Source: Pseudoduganella lutea
GTDB lineage: Bacteria; Pseudomonadota; Gammaproteobacteria; Burkholderiales; Burkholderiaceae_D
DNA: 64,000 nucleotides
NCBI RefSeq assembly: GCF_004209755.1
Contig: NZ_CP035913.1
Coordinates: forward strand, 5,456,001 to 5,520,000
Direction of reading: 5' to 3'
Part shown: positions 18,745 to 27,404 of the stretch, in pieces
Numbering within the stretch: position 1 is the first letter of the stretch
Layout: the number at the start of each line of letters is the position of its first letter
Notes under the pieces: model-generated
Databases searched by the model: none
The model's input: the letters and a program-made list of their open reading frames with translations, nothing else
What the model was told of the DNA's origin: nothing
Made by a program: the position numbers and the translations under genes

Positions 18745-19685
18745 ATGGATACACTCAATCCCAACTGGTTTTTGCGCGCGCGCCTGAAAACGCGGCAGCT
18801 GTTGCTGCTGATCGCGCTGGACGAACAACGCAACATCCACCGCGCCGCGGAAACGCTGCACATGACGCAACCGGCAGCCTCGAAGCAGATCAAGGATCTC
18901 GAAGAGATGCTGGACGTGAAGCTCTTCGAGCGCCTGCCGCGCGGCATGGAGCCCACGCTGTTCGGCGAAACGATGATCCGCCATGCGCGCATGGCCCTCA
19001 CCAGCCTGTCGCTGGCGCATGACGACGTGCTGGCCCTGAAATCCGGGCTGGTCGGCCAGGTCGAGGTGGGCGTCATCATGACGCCGGCCATGTCGCTGCT
19101 GCCGAAGGCGATCGCCAAGGTCAAGCTGCAGGCGCCCCTGCTGCGCATCGGCGTGCACATGGAGCCGTCGAACACGCTGCTGTCGATGCTGGAGCGCGGC
19201 TCGCTGGACTTCATGATCGGCCGCATCCTCGAACACGACACCCATTCGCGGCTCACCTACGAGGAACTGACCGAGGAACCCGCGTGCGCCGTGGCGCGCA
19301 TCGGCCATCCGCTGGCCAGTTCCCGAACCTGACGCTGAAGGACATCGCCAGCTACCCGTGGGTGCTGCCGCCGCAGGGCAGCATCCTGCGCCACCGCGTG
19401 GACATGATGTTCCGCCGCGCCGGCCTGGAGCCGCCCGCCAACACGGTCGATACCACGGCGCTGCTGCTGATCACGGCGCTGCTGCAGCAGACCGACACGC
19501 TGCACGTGATGCCGGTGGACGTGGCGCGCTATTACGAATCGCTGAACGTGCTGACGATCCTGCCGATCGAGCTGCCGTTCAAGATGGATGCATTCGGCAT
19601 CGTCCAGCAGCAGGACCACCTGCTGTCACCCGGTGCCAACCTGCTGCTCACCGCCGTGCGCAGCGCTGCCAAGGAGGTGTACTGA
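18745..19685 (+). pseudogene. LysR-family regulator of the arabinose locus, single-base frameshift
   Basis: The first frame (18745-19332) encodes the winged-helix domain (QLLLLIALDEQRNIHRAAE, MTQPAASKQIKDLE) and half of the effector domain. It stops at TGA 19330-19332. The protein continues in another frame from about 19317 (QFPNLTLKDIASYPWVLPPQ) to TGA 19683-19685. The total is 941 nt, and one added base gives 942 nt and 313 residues, the normal LysR length. The break lies at GGCCAGTTCCC, about 19314-19325. Regulators of this group (GbpR-like) control sugar transport and catabolism, so it probably controlled the arabinan genes. It is either inactivated or carries a sequencing error. Confidence 0.82.
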
Positions 19686-20977
19686 TGTCGTTCGTGTTCT
19701 CGAGCCTGAACCACCCGCAGCGGGTGCCACTGGCGGCGGAACTGCACTCGCGGCCGTTCCTGAAGCTGCGCGCGCCGGAACGCGTGTCGCACATCGCCGT
19801 GTTCGGCCATGGCCGCAACAACAATGCGCAGGCCCAGCACGAGCTGCTGGCGTCGCTGTGCGCGCACTTCGGCGTAACCGCGCCGGCCCGCGACGGCGGC
19901 TTCTTCTACCATGACTTCGGCCGCTTCCGCCTCAAGTGGGAACTGCATTCCGAGTTCGCCACGTACACGTTCGCCGAGCGCACGGACGATGCGGAAGACT
20001 TCGAGCGCATGCCGATCGAGCACGTGCCTCAGGAGTGGCTGCTGTCGCTGAAGGGCAGGATCCTGGTGGCGGCGCACGTCATCCTGCGCAAGGGCAGCGC
20101 CGGCGACCATGCGCCGGTGCAGGATCTGTTCGAGGGCGTGTCGCTGGCCGCCAGCAACGTGATGCAGGGCGGCGAAGTGTGCTCGGATTTCGCGATCCAG
20201 GCCGACGGCTTCTCGCGCTTCGTCGTCAACGACGTGCGCATGCGCGAACAGCAGGCCGGGCGCCTAGTGCAGCGCGTGCTGGAAATCGAAACCTACCGGA
20301 TGATGGCGCTGTATGGCCTGCCGGCCGCGCAGCGCGCCGTGCCTGAGCTGAATGCCGTCGAAAAGGAACTGGCGGAGGCGACCGAGGCGCTGCTGCAGTC
20401 CGACGGTACCACCGAACAGACGCTGCTGCAGAAGATCACGCACCTGGCCGCACGAATCGAAAAGCTGTCGCTCGATAACAGCTACCGTTTCGCCGCGTCG
20501 AAGGCTTACTTCAAGCTGGTCAACACACGCATCGACGAGCTGCGCGAGACGCGGATCGAAGGCGTGCCCACCGTCGCCGAATTCATGGAACGGCGGCTCG
20601 CCCCGGCCATGAGCACGTGCGAGGCTGTCGCCGCCCGCCAGGAAGCGCTGGCACGCCGGATCGGCAACAGCAACGACCTGCTGCGCACCCGCGTGGGCAT
20701 CGTGCAGGAAACGCAGAACCGGCAGATCCTGCAATCGCTGAACGCCCGCGCCGCCCAGCAGCTGCGGCTGCAGCAGGCGGTCGAAGGCCTGTCGGTGGCG
20801 GCGATCTCGTACTATGTCGTCGGCTTGCTCGGCTATTCCATCAAGGGCGCCAAGGGACTCGGCCTCGTGCCGAACCCCGACGCGCTGATCGGCATCGCCG
20901 TCCCGCTGGTCGCCGGCGCCGTCTGGCTCACGCTGCGCAATATGCACAAGCGCCTGCACCGCAGCCACCACGCCTGA
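19685..20977 (+). CDS. DUF3422 family membrane protein
   Basis: The 430-residue protein matches the DUF3422 family (FSSLNHPQRVPLAAELHSRP at the N-terminus). The middle (about residues 220-330) is rich in Glu/Ala/Leu and likely helical or coiled. Two hydrophobic segments near the C-terminus (AAISYYVVGLLGYSI and ALIGIAVPLVAGAVWLTL) suggest a membrane anchor with the bulk in the cytoplasm. Its start overlaps the LysR stop by one base (TGATG), so it is translationally coupled to the regulator. No biochemical role is established for this family. Confidence 0.85.
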   Translation: MSFVFSSLNHPQRVPLAAELHSRPFLKLRAPERVSHIAVFGHGRNNNAQAQHELLASLCAHFGVTAPARDGGFFYHDFGRFRLKWELHSEFATYTFAERTDDAEDFERMPIEHVPQEWLLSLKGRILVAAHVILRKGSAGDHAPVQDLFEGVSLAASNVMQGGEVCSDFAIQADGFSRFVVNDVRMREQQAGRLVQRVLEIETYRMMALYGLPAAQRAVPELNAVEKELAEATEALLQSDGTTEQTLLQKITHLAARIEKLSLDNSYRFAASKAYFKLVNTRIDELRETRIEGVPTVAEFMERRLAPAMSTCEAVAARQEALARRIGNSNDLLRTRVGIVQETQNRQILQSLNARAAQQLRLQQAVEGLSVAAISYYVVGLLGYSIKGAKGLGLVPNPDALIGIAVPLVAGAVWLTLRNMHKRLHRSHHA

Positions 20978-21003
20978 TTCGCTGCCGAAAAGTTGCCAAA
21001 AAC

Positions 21004-21058
21004 CGGGGTCAGACCCCGATTTTTGGAAAGATTTCCTGGGATTGGGGTCTGACCCCGA
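21004..21058. repeat. Paired GGGGTCnGACCCC palindromes
   Basis: GGGGTCAGACCCC at 21005-21017 and GGGGTCTGACCCC at 21044-21056 are each palindromic around one base and are inverses of each other. They lie about 25 bp apart with T-rich and A-rich flanks. The pair sits between the DUF3422 gene and a phytase-like gene. Confidence 0.75.
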
Positions 21059-21119
21059 ATGTGCTGTTGTTGGTATGCCACGTTTGCGAGCCTCTGCGAT
21101 AATGCGGCGTTGACTGGAC

Positions 21120-22265
21120 ATGCGGGATGCCATGGAGCGTTTGACGATGTGGGCGGTGGTGCTGTGCCTGGCCGGGTGTGCGGCGGGGGAGGTGGTGCCT
21201 GCCGGGCGGGATGTGGCGGCGCTGCGCTTCATCGGCGAGCAGCGCATCGCGTGGAAGGCGCAGTTCCAGGGGACCACGATCGGCGGCCTGTCCGGCATCG
21301 ACTACGATGCGGCGAACGGCAGCTGGATCCTGGCCAGCGACGACCGTTCCGCCACCAATCCCGCGCGCTTCTACCGTGCCACGCTGCGCTTCACGCCATC
21401 GTCGTTCGATGCGGTGGAACTGACCGCCGTGCGTTATTTCCGCCAGGGCGACGGCAGCACGTATCCGGTGGAGCACGAGCGCGCGCAGGCCGGCGGGGTG
21501 GTGGCCGATATCGAATCGGCGCGCATCGATCCCCGTGACGGCACGATCTGGTACACGAGCGAGGGCGATGGCCGCCTTGGCCTCGATCCGTTCCTGCGCC
21601 AGGCCGACGCCGCCGGCCTGCTGCGCGCGGAGCTGCCGCTGCCGGCGTCGCTGCGCGAGTGGCCCGGCCACGAACGAGGGGTGCGCAACAACCTCAACCT
21701 GGAGGGCCTGTCGTTCGCGCCGGACGGCGCGAGCCTGTGGCTGGCGCTCGAGGCGCCGCTGGTGGAGGATGGCCTGCCGCCGACGCTGGACCATGGGGCG
21801 CCGGCCCGCATCACGCACCTCGATCGCGCCGGCAAGGTGCTGGCCCAGTATGCCTACCCGATCGGCGCCATTCCGGCACGGCCGGGCAATGGCATGGCTG
21901 CCGACACGGGCATTTCCGAGATCCTCGCCACCGGCCCGCGCACGCTGCTGGTGCTGGAGCGCTCGGCGGTGCAGGGCGACGAAGGCCGCTATCGCAACCA
22001 TATCCGCCTGTACGAGGCGGACCTGCGCCAGGCGAGCGACATTCGCGGCGTGCCGGCGCTGGCCGGGGCCACGTTTGCGCCCGCTGCCAAGCGCCTGGTG
22101 CTGGATTTTGCCGCACTCGGCCTGCCGATGCTCGACAATGTCGAGGGCTTCGCCTTCGGCCCGCCGCTGCCGAACGGGCATGCCACGCTGGTCTTCGTCA
22201 CGGACGACAATTTCAGCAAGCGCCAGGTCACGCAGCTGCTGCTGTTCGAAGTCCTCCCTCCATGA
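21120..22265 (+). CDS. Phytase-like esterase-domain lipoprotein
   Basis: The 381-residue protein has a lipoprotein-like N-terminus (VVLCLAGCAAG) and then a phytase-like beta-propeller domain (GLSGIDYDAANGSWILASDD, LNLEGLSFAPDG, VEGFAFGPPLPNG). Members of this family are exported proteins annotated as having esterase-like activity; true phytase activity is rarely shown. ATG 21120 and ATG 21132 are both possible starts. The gene stands alone between a palindromic repeat and the next kinase gene. Confidence 0.82.
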   Translation: MRDAMERLTMWAVVLCLAGCAAGEVVPAGRDVAALRFIGEQRIAWKAQFQGTTIGGLSGIDYDAANGSWILASDDRSATNPARFYRATLRFTPSSFDAVELTAVRYFRQGDGSTYPVEHERAQAGGVVADIESARIDPRDGTIWYTSEGDGRLGLDPFLRQADAAGLLRAELPLPASLREWPGHERGVRNNLNLEGLSFAPDGASLWLALEAPLVEDGLPPTLDHGAPARITHLDRAGKVLAQYAYPIGAIPARPGNGMAADTGISEILATGPRTLLVLERSAVQGDEGRYRNHIRLYEADLRQASDIRGVPALAGATFAPAAKRLVLDFAALGLPMLDNVEGFAFGPPLPNGHATLVFVTDDNFSKRQVTQLLLFEVLPP

Positions 22266-22358
22266 CCATGCTTCGGCCATGAGCCGTGCCACCGCCATGA
22301 GCCGTGCTCGGCACTTTCAGGAAAGCCGGTAAGCTTGCGCTGAAGGGCTGCAGACAAC

Positions 22359-23888
22359 ATGGACGACATCGATTTTGGCAGGCTGATTCTGGACGAGACG
22401 CCCGACGCGGTGATCGTCACGACCACGGACGGCGTGGTGCTGTACTGGACAAGGGGCGCCGAATCCGTGTTCGGCTACACGGCGCAGGAAGCGCTCGGCC
22501 ACACGCTGGGCGAGTTGATCGTGCCGCCCGAACTGCTCCATACCGAGCGCACCATCCTGTTCGACACGCTGGCCAACGGCTCGGCCAACTACGAATCCAT
22601 GCGCCGCGCCAAGGATGGCTCGCTCATCTATATCGACAGCTCGAGCAAGGCGGTCCGGCATGCCTCGGGCCGGCCCGACTGCATCCTGTGGACGAAGAAG
22701 GACGTGACGCCGTTGCGCGTGATGCGCGACGCGGCGCTCGTCGGTGCCCGTTTCGGCACGCTGCTGGCATCGATGCCCGACGCGATCATCATGGCCAATG
22801 CGGCCGGCCGCATCGTGCTGGCCAACCGCCAGGCCGATGAACTGTTCGGCTACCCGGAGGGCGAGCTGCGCGGCCAGCTGCTCGAAGTGCTGATCCCGCA
22901 GCGCTACCGGCGCGAACACGTGGGCCAGCGCGTGGCGTATTCGCTGGCGCCCACGCAGCGGCCGATGGGCATCGGCCGCGAACTGTATGGCCTGCGCCGT
23001 AACGGCGAGGAATTCCCCGTCGAGATCAGCCTGTCGCCCTTGCCGACGGAAGAGGGCACGCTCGTGATGAGCGCGATCCGCGACATCAGCGAACGCAAGC
23101 GCATCGAGCACGCGCTGCAGGAAAAGAATGCCGAGCTGGCCGACGCGAGCCTGGCGAAGGACCGCTTCCTGTCGTCGATGTCGCACGAGCTGCGCACGCC
23201 GCTGAACGCCATCATCGGCTTCACCGGCACGCTGCTGATGCAGTTGCCCGGCCCCGTCAACGTGGAGCAGGAGCGGCAGCTGCGCACGATCCAGTCCAGC
23301 GCGCGGCACCTGCTCTCGCTGATCAACGATATCCTCGACATCACCAAGATCGCCTCCGGCAAGGTGCAGCTGAACAGGGAGCCGTTCGACTGCCGCCGGC
23401 TCGTGCAGGATGTGACGGCGATGTTCGCGCCGCTGGCGTATGAAAAGGGCCTGGCGCTGCACGTGAAGCAGGCGGAGCGCAACGTCACCGTCTGCACCGA
23501 CCGGCGCGCGGTGCAGCAGATCGTCATCAACCTGATGAACAACGCGATCAAGTTCACCGAGCGGGGCGAGGTGCGGGTGGAGGTGGATATCGATGAAGAC
23601 CCGACCGAACGGGCGGTGCTGATCGACGTGATCGACACGGGCATCGGCATCGCGCCCGACAAGCTCGGCCTGCTATTCAAGCCCTTCACGCAGATCGACC
23701 AGGGCACCACGCGGCAGTTCGAAGGCACGGGCCTGGGGCTGCACCTGTCGGAGCGGCTGGCGGGGCTGATCGGCGCCCGCATCGCCGTGCGCAGCCAGCC
23801 CGGGGAAGGCAGCGTGTTTACACTGCGGCTGCCGTATGCGCTGGAAGAATGCGCGCGACTGGAAGGGTGCGCCGCGCCGCAGGGTTGA
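22359..23888 (+). CDS. PAS-PAS sensor histidine kinase
   Basis: This 509-residue cytoplasmic kinase has no membrane segment. PAS domains lie at about residues 8-120 and 135-250 (second: PDAIIMANAAGRIVLANRQA, GELRGQLLEVLIP). The HisKA domain has the phospho-acceptor histidine in SMSHELRTPLNAIIGF, and the ATPase domain carries the N box (NLMNNAIKF), DTGIGI and GTGLGLHLS. The signal is unknown, since PAS cofactor residues cannot be recognised. No receiver is fused. The divergent neighbour at 23917-24312 encodes a receiver-like protein that could be a partner. Confidence 0.9.
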   Translation: MDDIDFGRLILDETPDAVIVTTTDGVVLYWTRGAESVFGYTAQEALGHTLGELIVPPELLHTERTILFDTLANGSANYESMRRAKDGSLIYIDSSSKAVRHASGRPDCILWTKKDVTPLRVMRDAALVGARFGTLLASMPDAIIMANAAGRIVLANRQADELFGYPEGELRGQLLEVLIPQRYRREHVGQRVAYSLAPTQRPMGIGRELYGLRRNGEEFPVEISLSPLPTEEGTLVMSAIRDISERKRIEHALQEKNAELADASLAKDRFLSSMSHELRTPLNAIIGFTGTLLMQLPGPVNVEQERQLRTIQSSARHLLSLINDILDITKIASGKVQLNREPFDCRRLVQDVTAMFAPLAYEKGLALHVKQAERNVTVCTDRRAVQQIVINLMNNAIKFTERGEVRVEVDIDEDPTERAVLIDVIDTGIGIAPDKLGLLFKPFTQIDQGTTRQFEGTGLGLHLSERLAGLIGARIAVRSQPGEGSVFTLRLPYALEECARLEGCAAPQG

Positions 23889-23916
23889 CCAGGGCGGCGG
23901 GCCGCCGGGTCCGTCA

Positions 23917-24312
23917 TCAGGACGGCGCCACCGCCCCCGCGCCCATCGCCACGAACGTTTCCAGCAGCACCTTTGCCCGGAACGGCTTCAGGATCACGCG
24001 GCGCACGTCGCGCCCGCGCAGCGCCTCGACGAAATCCTGGTCCGCCTGCGCAGCCAGCACGGCGATCGGTATCGCCGCGTCGCTCGCCGTCTGCCCCTGG
24101 CGCACCAGGTCCAGCAGCGTGAGGTCGAGCGCGCTGCCGCTGTCAACGGCGATCACGGCACCGGCATAGCGGCGCTCGCGCAGCAGCCTTTGCGCCTGCG
24201 GCAAGGTGGCCGCTTCGTCGATCGCGTCCATGCCGAGCGATCGCGCCGTCAGCGATACCGTGCGGCGCAGCATGTCCGCCGGTTCGACCAGCAGCATGCG
24301 CCGTTCAGGCAT
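23917..24312 (-). CDS. Receiver-like single-domain protein, atypical
   Basis: This 131-residue protein has a CheY-like layout: a conserved phospho-acceptor position (VIAVDSGS) and the lysine of the LKPF motif, but the usual N-terminal acidic pair is replaced (LLVEPADM). ATG 24312 has GAGG 6-8 bases upstream; an upstream in-frame start at 24345 would overlap more of the GAF gene. It overlaps the end of that GAF gene by 8 bp, so the two are coupled. Whether it is phosphorylated is uncertain because of the altered acidic pocket. Confidence 0.7.
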   Translation of the reverse strand: MPERRMLLVEPADMLRRTVSLTARSLGMDAIDEAATLPQAQRLLRERRYAGAVIAVDSGSALDLTLLDLVRQGQTASDAAIPIAVLAAQADQDFVEALRGRDVRRVILKPFRAKVLLETFVAMGAGAVAPS

Positions 24313-24826
24313 CGGCGGCCTCGCGTGCCTTATCCTCTTCTTCACCCATCAACTGCTGCACCACCAGATGGCGCAGCGTGGACAGGATGGCCAGCTCCAT
24401 GCCGTCGAGCTGGCGCGGGCGCGTGTCGATCACGCACAGGGTGCCCATCGCATAGCCGGACGGCAGCACGAGCGGCGCGCCGGCATAGAAGCGGATATGG
24501 GGCGGGCCCGTCACCAGCGGGTTGTCGGCGAAGCGCGGATCGCGCAGCGCATCCTCGATGACCATGATCTCGCTCTTGAGGATCGCGTGGCCGCAGAACG
24601 AGATATCGCGGCTGGTCTGGCACGTGATGCCCATGCCGATCGCCGCCTTGAACCACTGGCGATCGTCGTCGAGCAGGGTGATGAGGGCGATCGGCACGTC
24701 GAATTCCGCTGCCGCGAACTCGACGATCCGGTCAAACCGCGCCTCCGGCGGCGTGTCCAGCATCAGCAGGGCATACAGCGCGGCGATGCGGGCCGCTTCG
24801 TTATCGGGTTTGGGCGGTGCGAACAT
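24305..24826 (-). CDS. GAF domain protein
   Basis: The 173-residue protein is one GAF domain (LDTPPEARFDRIVEFAAAEF, FCGHAILKSEIMVIEDALRD, PHIRFYAGAPLVLPSGYAMG). This variant is often fused to GGDEF or kinase domains, but here it stands alone. It is translated ahead of the receiver-like protein with overlapping ends, which suggests a signalling pair. No catalytic domain is present. Confidence 0.82.
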   Translation of the reverse strand: MFAPPKPDNEAARIAALYALLMLDTPPEARFDRIVEFAAAEFDVPIALITLLDDDRQWFKAAIGMGITCQTSRDISFCGHAILKSEIMVIEDALRDPRFADNPLVTGPPHIRFYAGAPLVLPSGYAMGTLCVIDTRPRQLDGMELAILSTLRHLVVQQLMGEEEDKAREAADA

Positions 24827-24953
24827 GATTTAACAGTAAAACACGGGCGTTTCCACTCTACCATGCCACTATTCCCCGCTTACACTTTTTTGCTCCCGTT
24901 CGCGTTGGATTTCTGGCAAGATGCGCCGCAGAGAAACTTCGCGGAGGCGATGC

Positions 24954-27347
24954 ATGGCAGCAGGACGCAGGGGCCGCTGGGTCCGGCGCATCGGGTGGGG
25001 CCTGCTGGCCCTGGCGGTCGTCGTGGTGATGACGGTGTGGTTCTTCCTGCGCGGCAGCCTGGCCCAGCTCGACGGCAAGCGCGCCGCGCCCGGCCTGCAT
25101 GGCGCCGTGACCGTGCACCGCGATGCGCTGGGCATTCCATCGATCTCCGGCGGCGACCGGCTCGACGTGGCCTATGCGACCGGTTTCGTGCACGCCCAGG
25201 ACCGCTTCTTCCAGATGGACCTGCTGCGCCGCGTGGCGGCCGGCGAGCTGGCCGAACTGTTCGGGCCGAAGGCCTTGCCGACGGACCGCGAACACCGGCT
25301 GCACCGCTTCCGGGCCCGCGCCGCCGAAGCCTACCGCCACCTTCCCGAACCCGACCGGCAACTGATCGAGCGCTACGCGGCCGGCGTCAACGACGGCCTG
25401 AACGCGCTGGGCACACGGCCGTTCGAATATGGCCTGCTGGCCCAGGCACCGCGGGCCTGGTCGGCGCACGACACGCTGCTGGTGATCTGGGCGATGTACT
25501 TCGACCTGCAGGGCGCCGGCGCGCGGCGCGAGCTGTCGCGCGGCTGGCTGCGCGACAATTCGACGCCGGAACAGCTGGCATTCCTGCTGCCGCCGGCCTC
25601 GCGCTGGGATGCGCCGGTCGATGCCGCCGACATTGCGCTGGCGCCGGCGCCGATTCCCGCCACGGCACCGTCGTGGTGGGGCCAGCCGGGCACGCGCGAC
25701 GCTGCATTGCTGGCGGCGGAAACGCTCGACACGATGGAAAGCAATGTGGGCAGCAATAACTGGGCCGTTGCCGGTACGCGCAGCGCGACCGGCGGCGCCA
25801 TCGTGGCCGATGACATGCACCTGGGGATCAAGCTGCCCAACACGTGGTACCGCGCGCTGCTGCAGGTCCCGGACAGCAACGGCAGCACGCGCCGCATCGT
25901 CGGCGTCACGCTGCCCGGCACGCCGTTCGTCGTGGTCGGCAGCAACGGCCACGTGGCCTGGGGCTTCACCAACAGCTACGGCGACTTCCAGGACCTGGTG
26001 CCGGCCACCGCCGACCCTGCGCGGCCCGGCCAGGTGCGGCTGAACGGCAAGTGGGAAACGCCGGCGCTGCACCGCGAAACGATCCTCGTGAAAGGTGCGC
26101 CGGCCGAGACGCTGACGGTGCGCGAAACGTCGCGCGGGCCGCTGTTCGACAGCGCCGGCCGCACCTATGCGCTGCACTGGATCGCCCACCAGAGCACGCT
26201 CCTGAACGTGAACCTGCGGCGCCTGGAAGCCGTCGACACGCTGGACGAGGCGCTGGCAGTGGCCAACGCCGCCGGCATGCCGGCGCAGAATTTCATCGCC
26301 GGCGACGCGGCCGGCAATATCGGCTGGACCATCGCCGGGCCGCTGCCGCGCCGCGCCGGGACTGCCGACGCCACGTATCCGCTGGCCGATGGCGACGCCG
26401 GCTGGCAGGGCTGGCTGCAGGGCGCCGAGTACCCACGCGTGGTGAACCCGGCCGCGGGGCAGCTCGTGACGGCGAACAGCCGCCAGCTGGCCGGACCGGG
26501 CGCCGCGCTGCTGGGCGATGGCGGCTACGACCTGGGTGCGCGCACCCGCCAGGCGCGCGATGCGCTCGCGGCGCTGGGCGCGCGGACGGACGAGAAGGCC
26601 GTGTACGGGGTGATGCTGGACGACCGCGCGCTGTTCCTGGCGCCATGGCGTGCGCGTGCGCTGGCGCTGCTGGACGGCGCCGCCGTGCGGGGCAATCCGC
26701 AACGTGCCGAAGCCGCGCGCCTGCTGCGCTCGGGCTGGACGGGCCGCGCCAGCGTGGAGGCGAGCGGCTACCGGATCGCGCGCGGCTTCATGTGGAACCT
26801 TTACGACCTGCTCTACGGGGGCGCCAACATGCCGCTGAAGGAATGGAACGGCAACGCGGCGCTGGCCGGCAAGCGCTGGCCGGATGTGATCGAGCGCCTC
26901 CTCGACGAGCAGCCGCCCGGGTGGCTGCCGCGCCAGTACGCCAGCTGGCGTGACCTGCAGCTCGCCGCGCTCGACCGCACGATCGCCGACCTCACGCCGG
27001 ACGGCAAGCCGCTGCGCGACGCGACCTGGGGCGCCTTCAATACGGCGGCGATCGCGCACCCGATCGCCGGGGCCGTGCCCGCGCTGCGCCAATGGCTGAG
27101 CGTGCCGGCCGACCAGCTGCCGGGCGACAGCAACTTGCCCCGCGTGGCCGGGCCCACGTTCGGCCAGTCCGAGCGCTTCACCGTTTCGCCCGGCAAGGAA
27201 GAGGGCGGCATCTTCAACATGCCGGGCGGGCAGAGCGGCCACCCGCTGTCGCCGTATTTCCTGGCCGGCCATGCCGACTGGGTGCGCGGTCGGGCGACGC
27301 CGCTGCTGCCGGGGCAGGTGGAGCACACGTTAGCCTTTGCCCCGTGA
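24954..27347 (+). CDS. Penicillin-acylase family Ntn-hydrolase
   Basis: The 797-residue start at ATG 24954 is chosen because GGAGG lies at 24943-24947; an in-frame ATG at 24921 has no such site. A single hydrophobic segment (LLALAVVVVMTVWFFL) follows a basic N-terminus, a signal anchor or cleaved export signal. The alpha-chain region ends near TMESNVG, and the beta-chain nucleophile is S267 in GSNNWAVAG, the autoproteolysis site of Ntn hydrolases. The family cleaves amides such as acyl-homoserine lactones, penicillins or acylated amino acids. Quorum quenching is possible, but the substrate is not predictable. Confidence 0.88.
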   Translation: MAAGRRGRWVRRIGWGLLALAVVVVMTVWFFLRGSLAQLDGKRAAPGLHGAVTVHRDALGIPSISGGDRLDVAYATGFVHAQDRFFQMDLLRRVAAGELAELFGPKALPTDREHRLHRFRARAAEAYRHLPEPDRQLIERYAAGVNDGLNALGTRPFEYGLLAQAPRAWSAHDTLLVIWAMYFDLQGAGARRELSRGWLRDNSTPEQLAFLLPPASRWDAPVDAADIALAPAPIPATAPSWWGQPGTRDAALLAAETLDTMESNVGSNNWAVAGTRSATGGAIVADDMHLGIKLPNTWYRALLQVPDSNGSTRRIVGVTLPGTPFVVVGSNGHVAWGFTNSYGDFQDLVPATADPARPGQVRLNGKWETPALHRETILVKGAPAETLTVRETSRGPLFDSAGRTYALHWIAHQSTLLNVNLRRLEAVDTLDEALAVANAAGMPAQNFIAGDAAGNIGWTIAGPLPRRAGTADATYPLADGDAGWQGWLQGAEYPRVVNPAAGQLVTANSRQLAGPGAALLGDGGYDLGARTRQARDALAALGARTDEKAVYGVMLDDRALFLAPWRARALALLDGAAVRGNPQRAEAARLLRSGWTGRASVEASGYRIARGFMWNLYDLLYGGANMPLKEWNGNAALAGKRWPDVIERLLDEQPPGWLPRQYASWRDLQLAALDRTIADLTPDGKPLRDATWGAFNTAAIAHPIAGAVPALRQWLSVPADQLPGDSNLPRVAGPTFGQSERFTVSPGKEEGGIFNMPGGQSGHPLSPYFLAGHADWVRGRATPLLPGQVEHTLAFAP

Positions 27348-27404
27348 TATGGCCGTTGTTTGGGTGCATAATGTGGCAGCGTAATGACAACCGAAGAGGC
27401 GTGC

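Noticed and set aside
24858..27326. 822-codon minus-strand open frame opposite the penicillin acylase gene
   Set aside because: The + strand shows a complete Ntn-hydrolase; the reverse frame has no family features.
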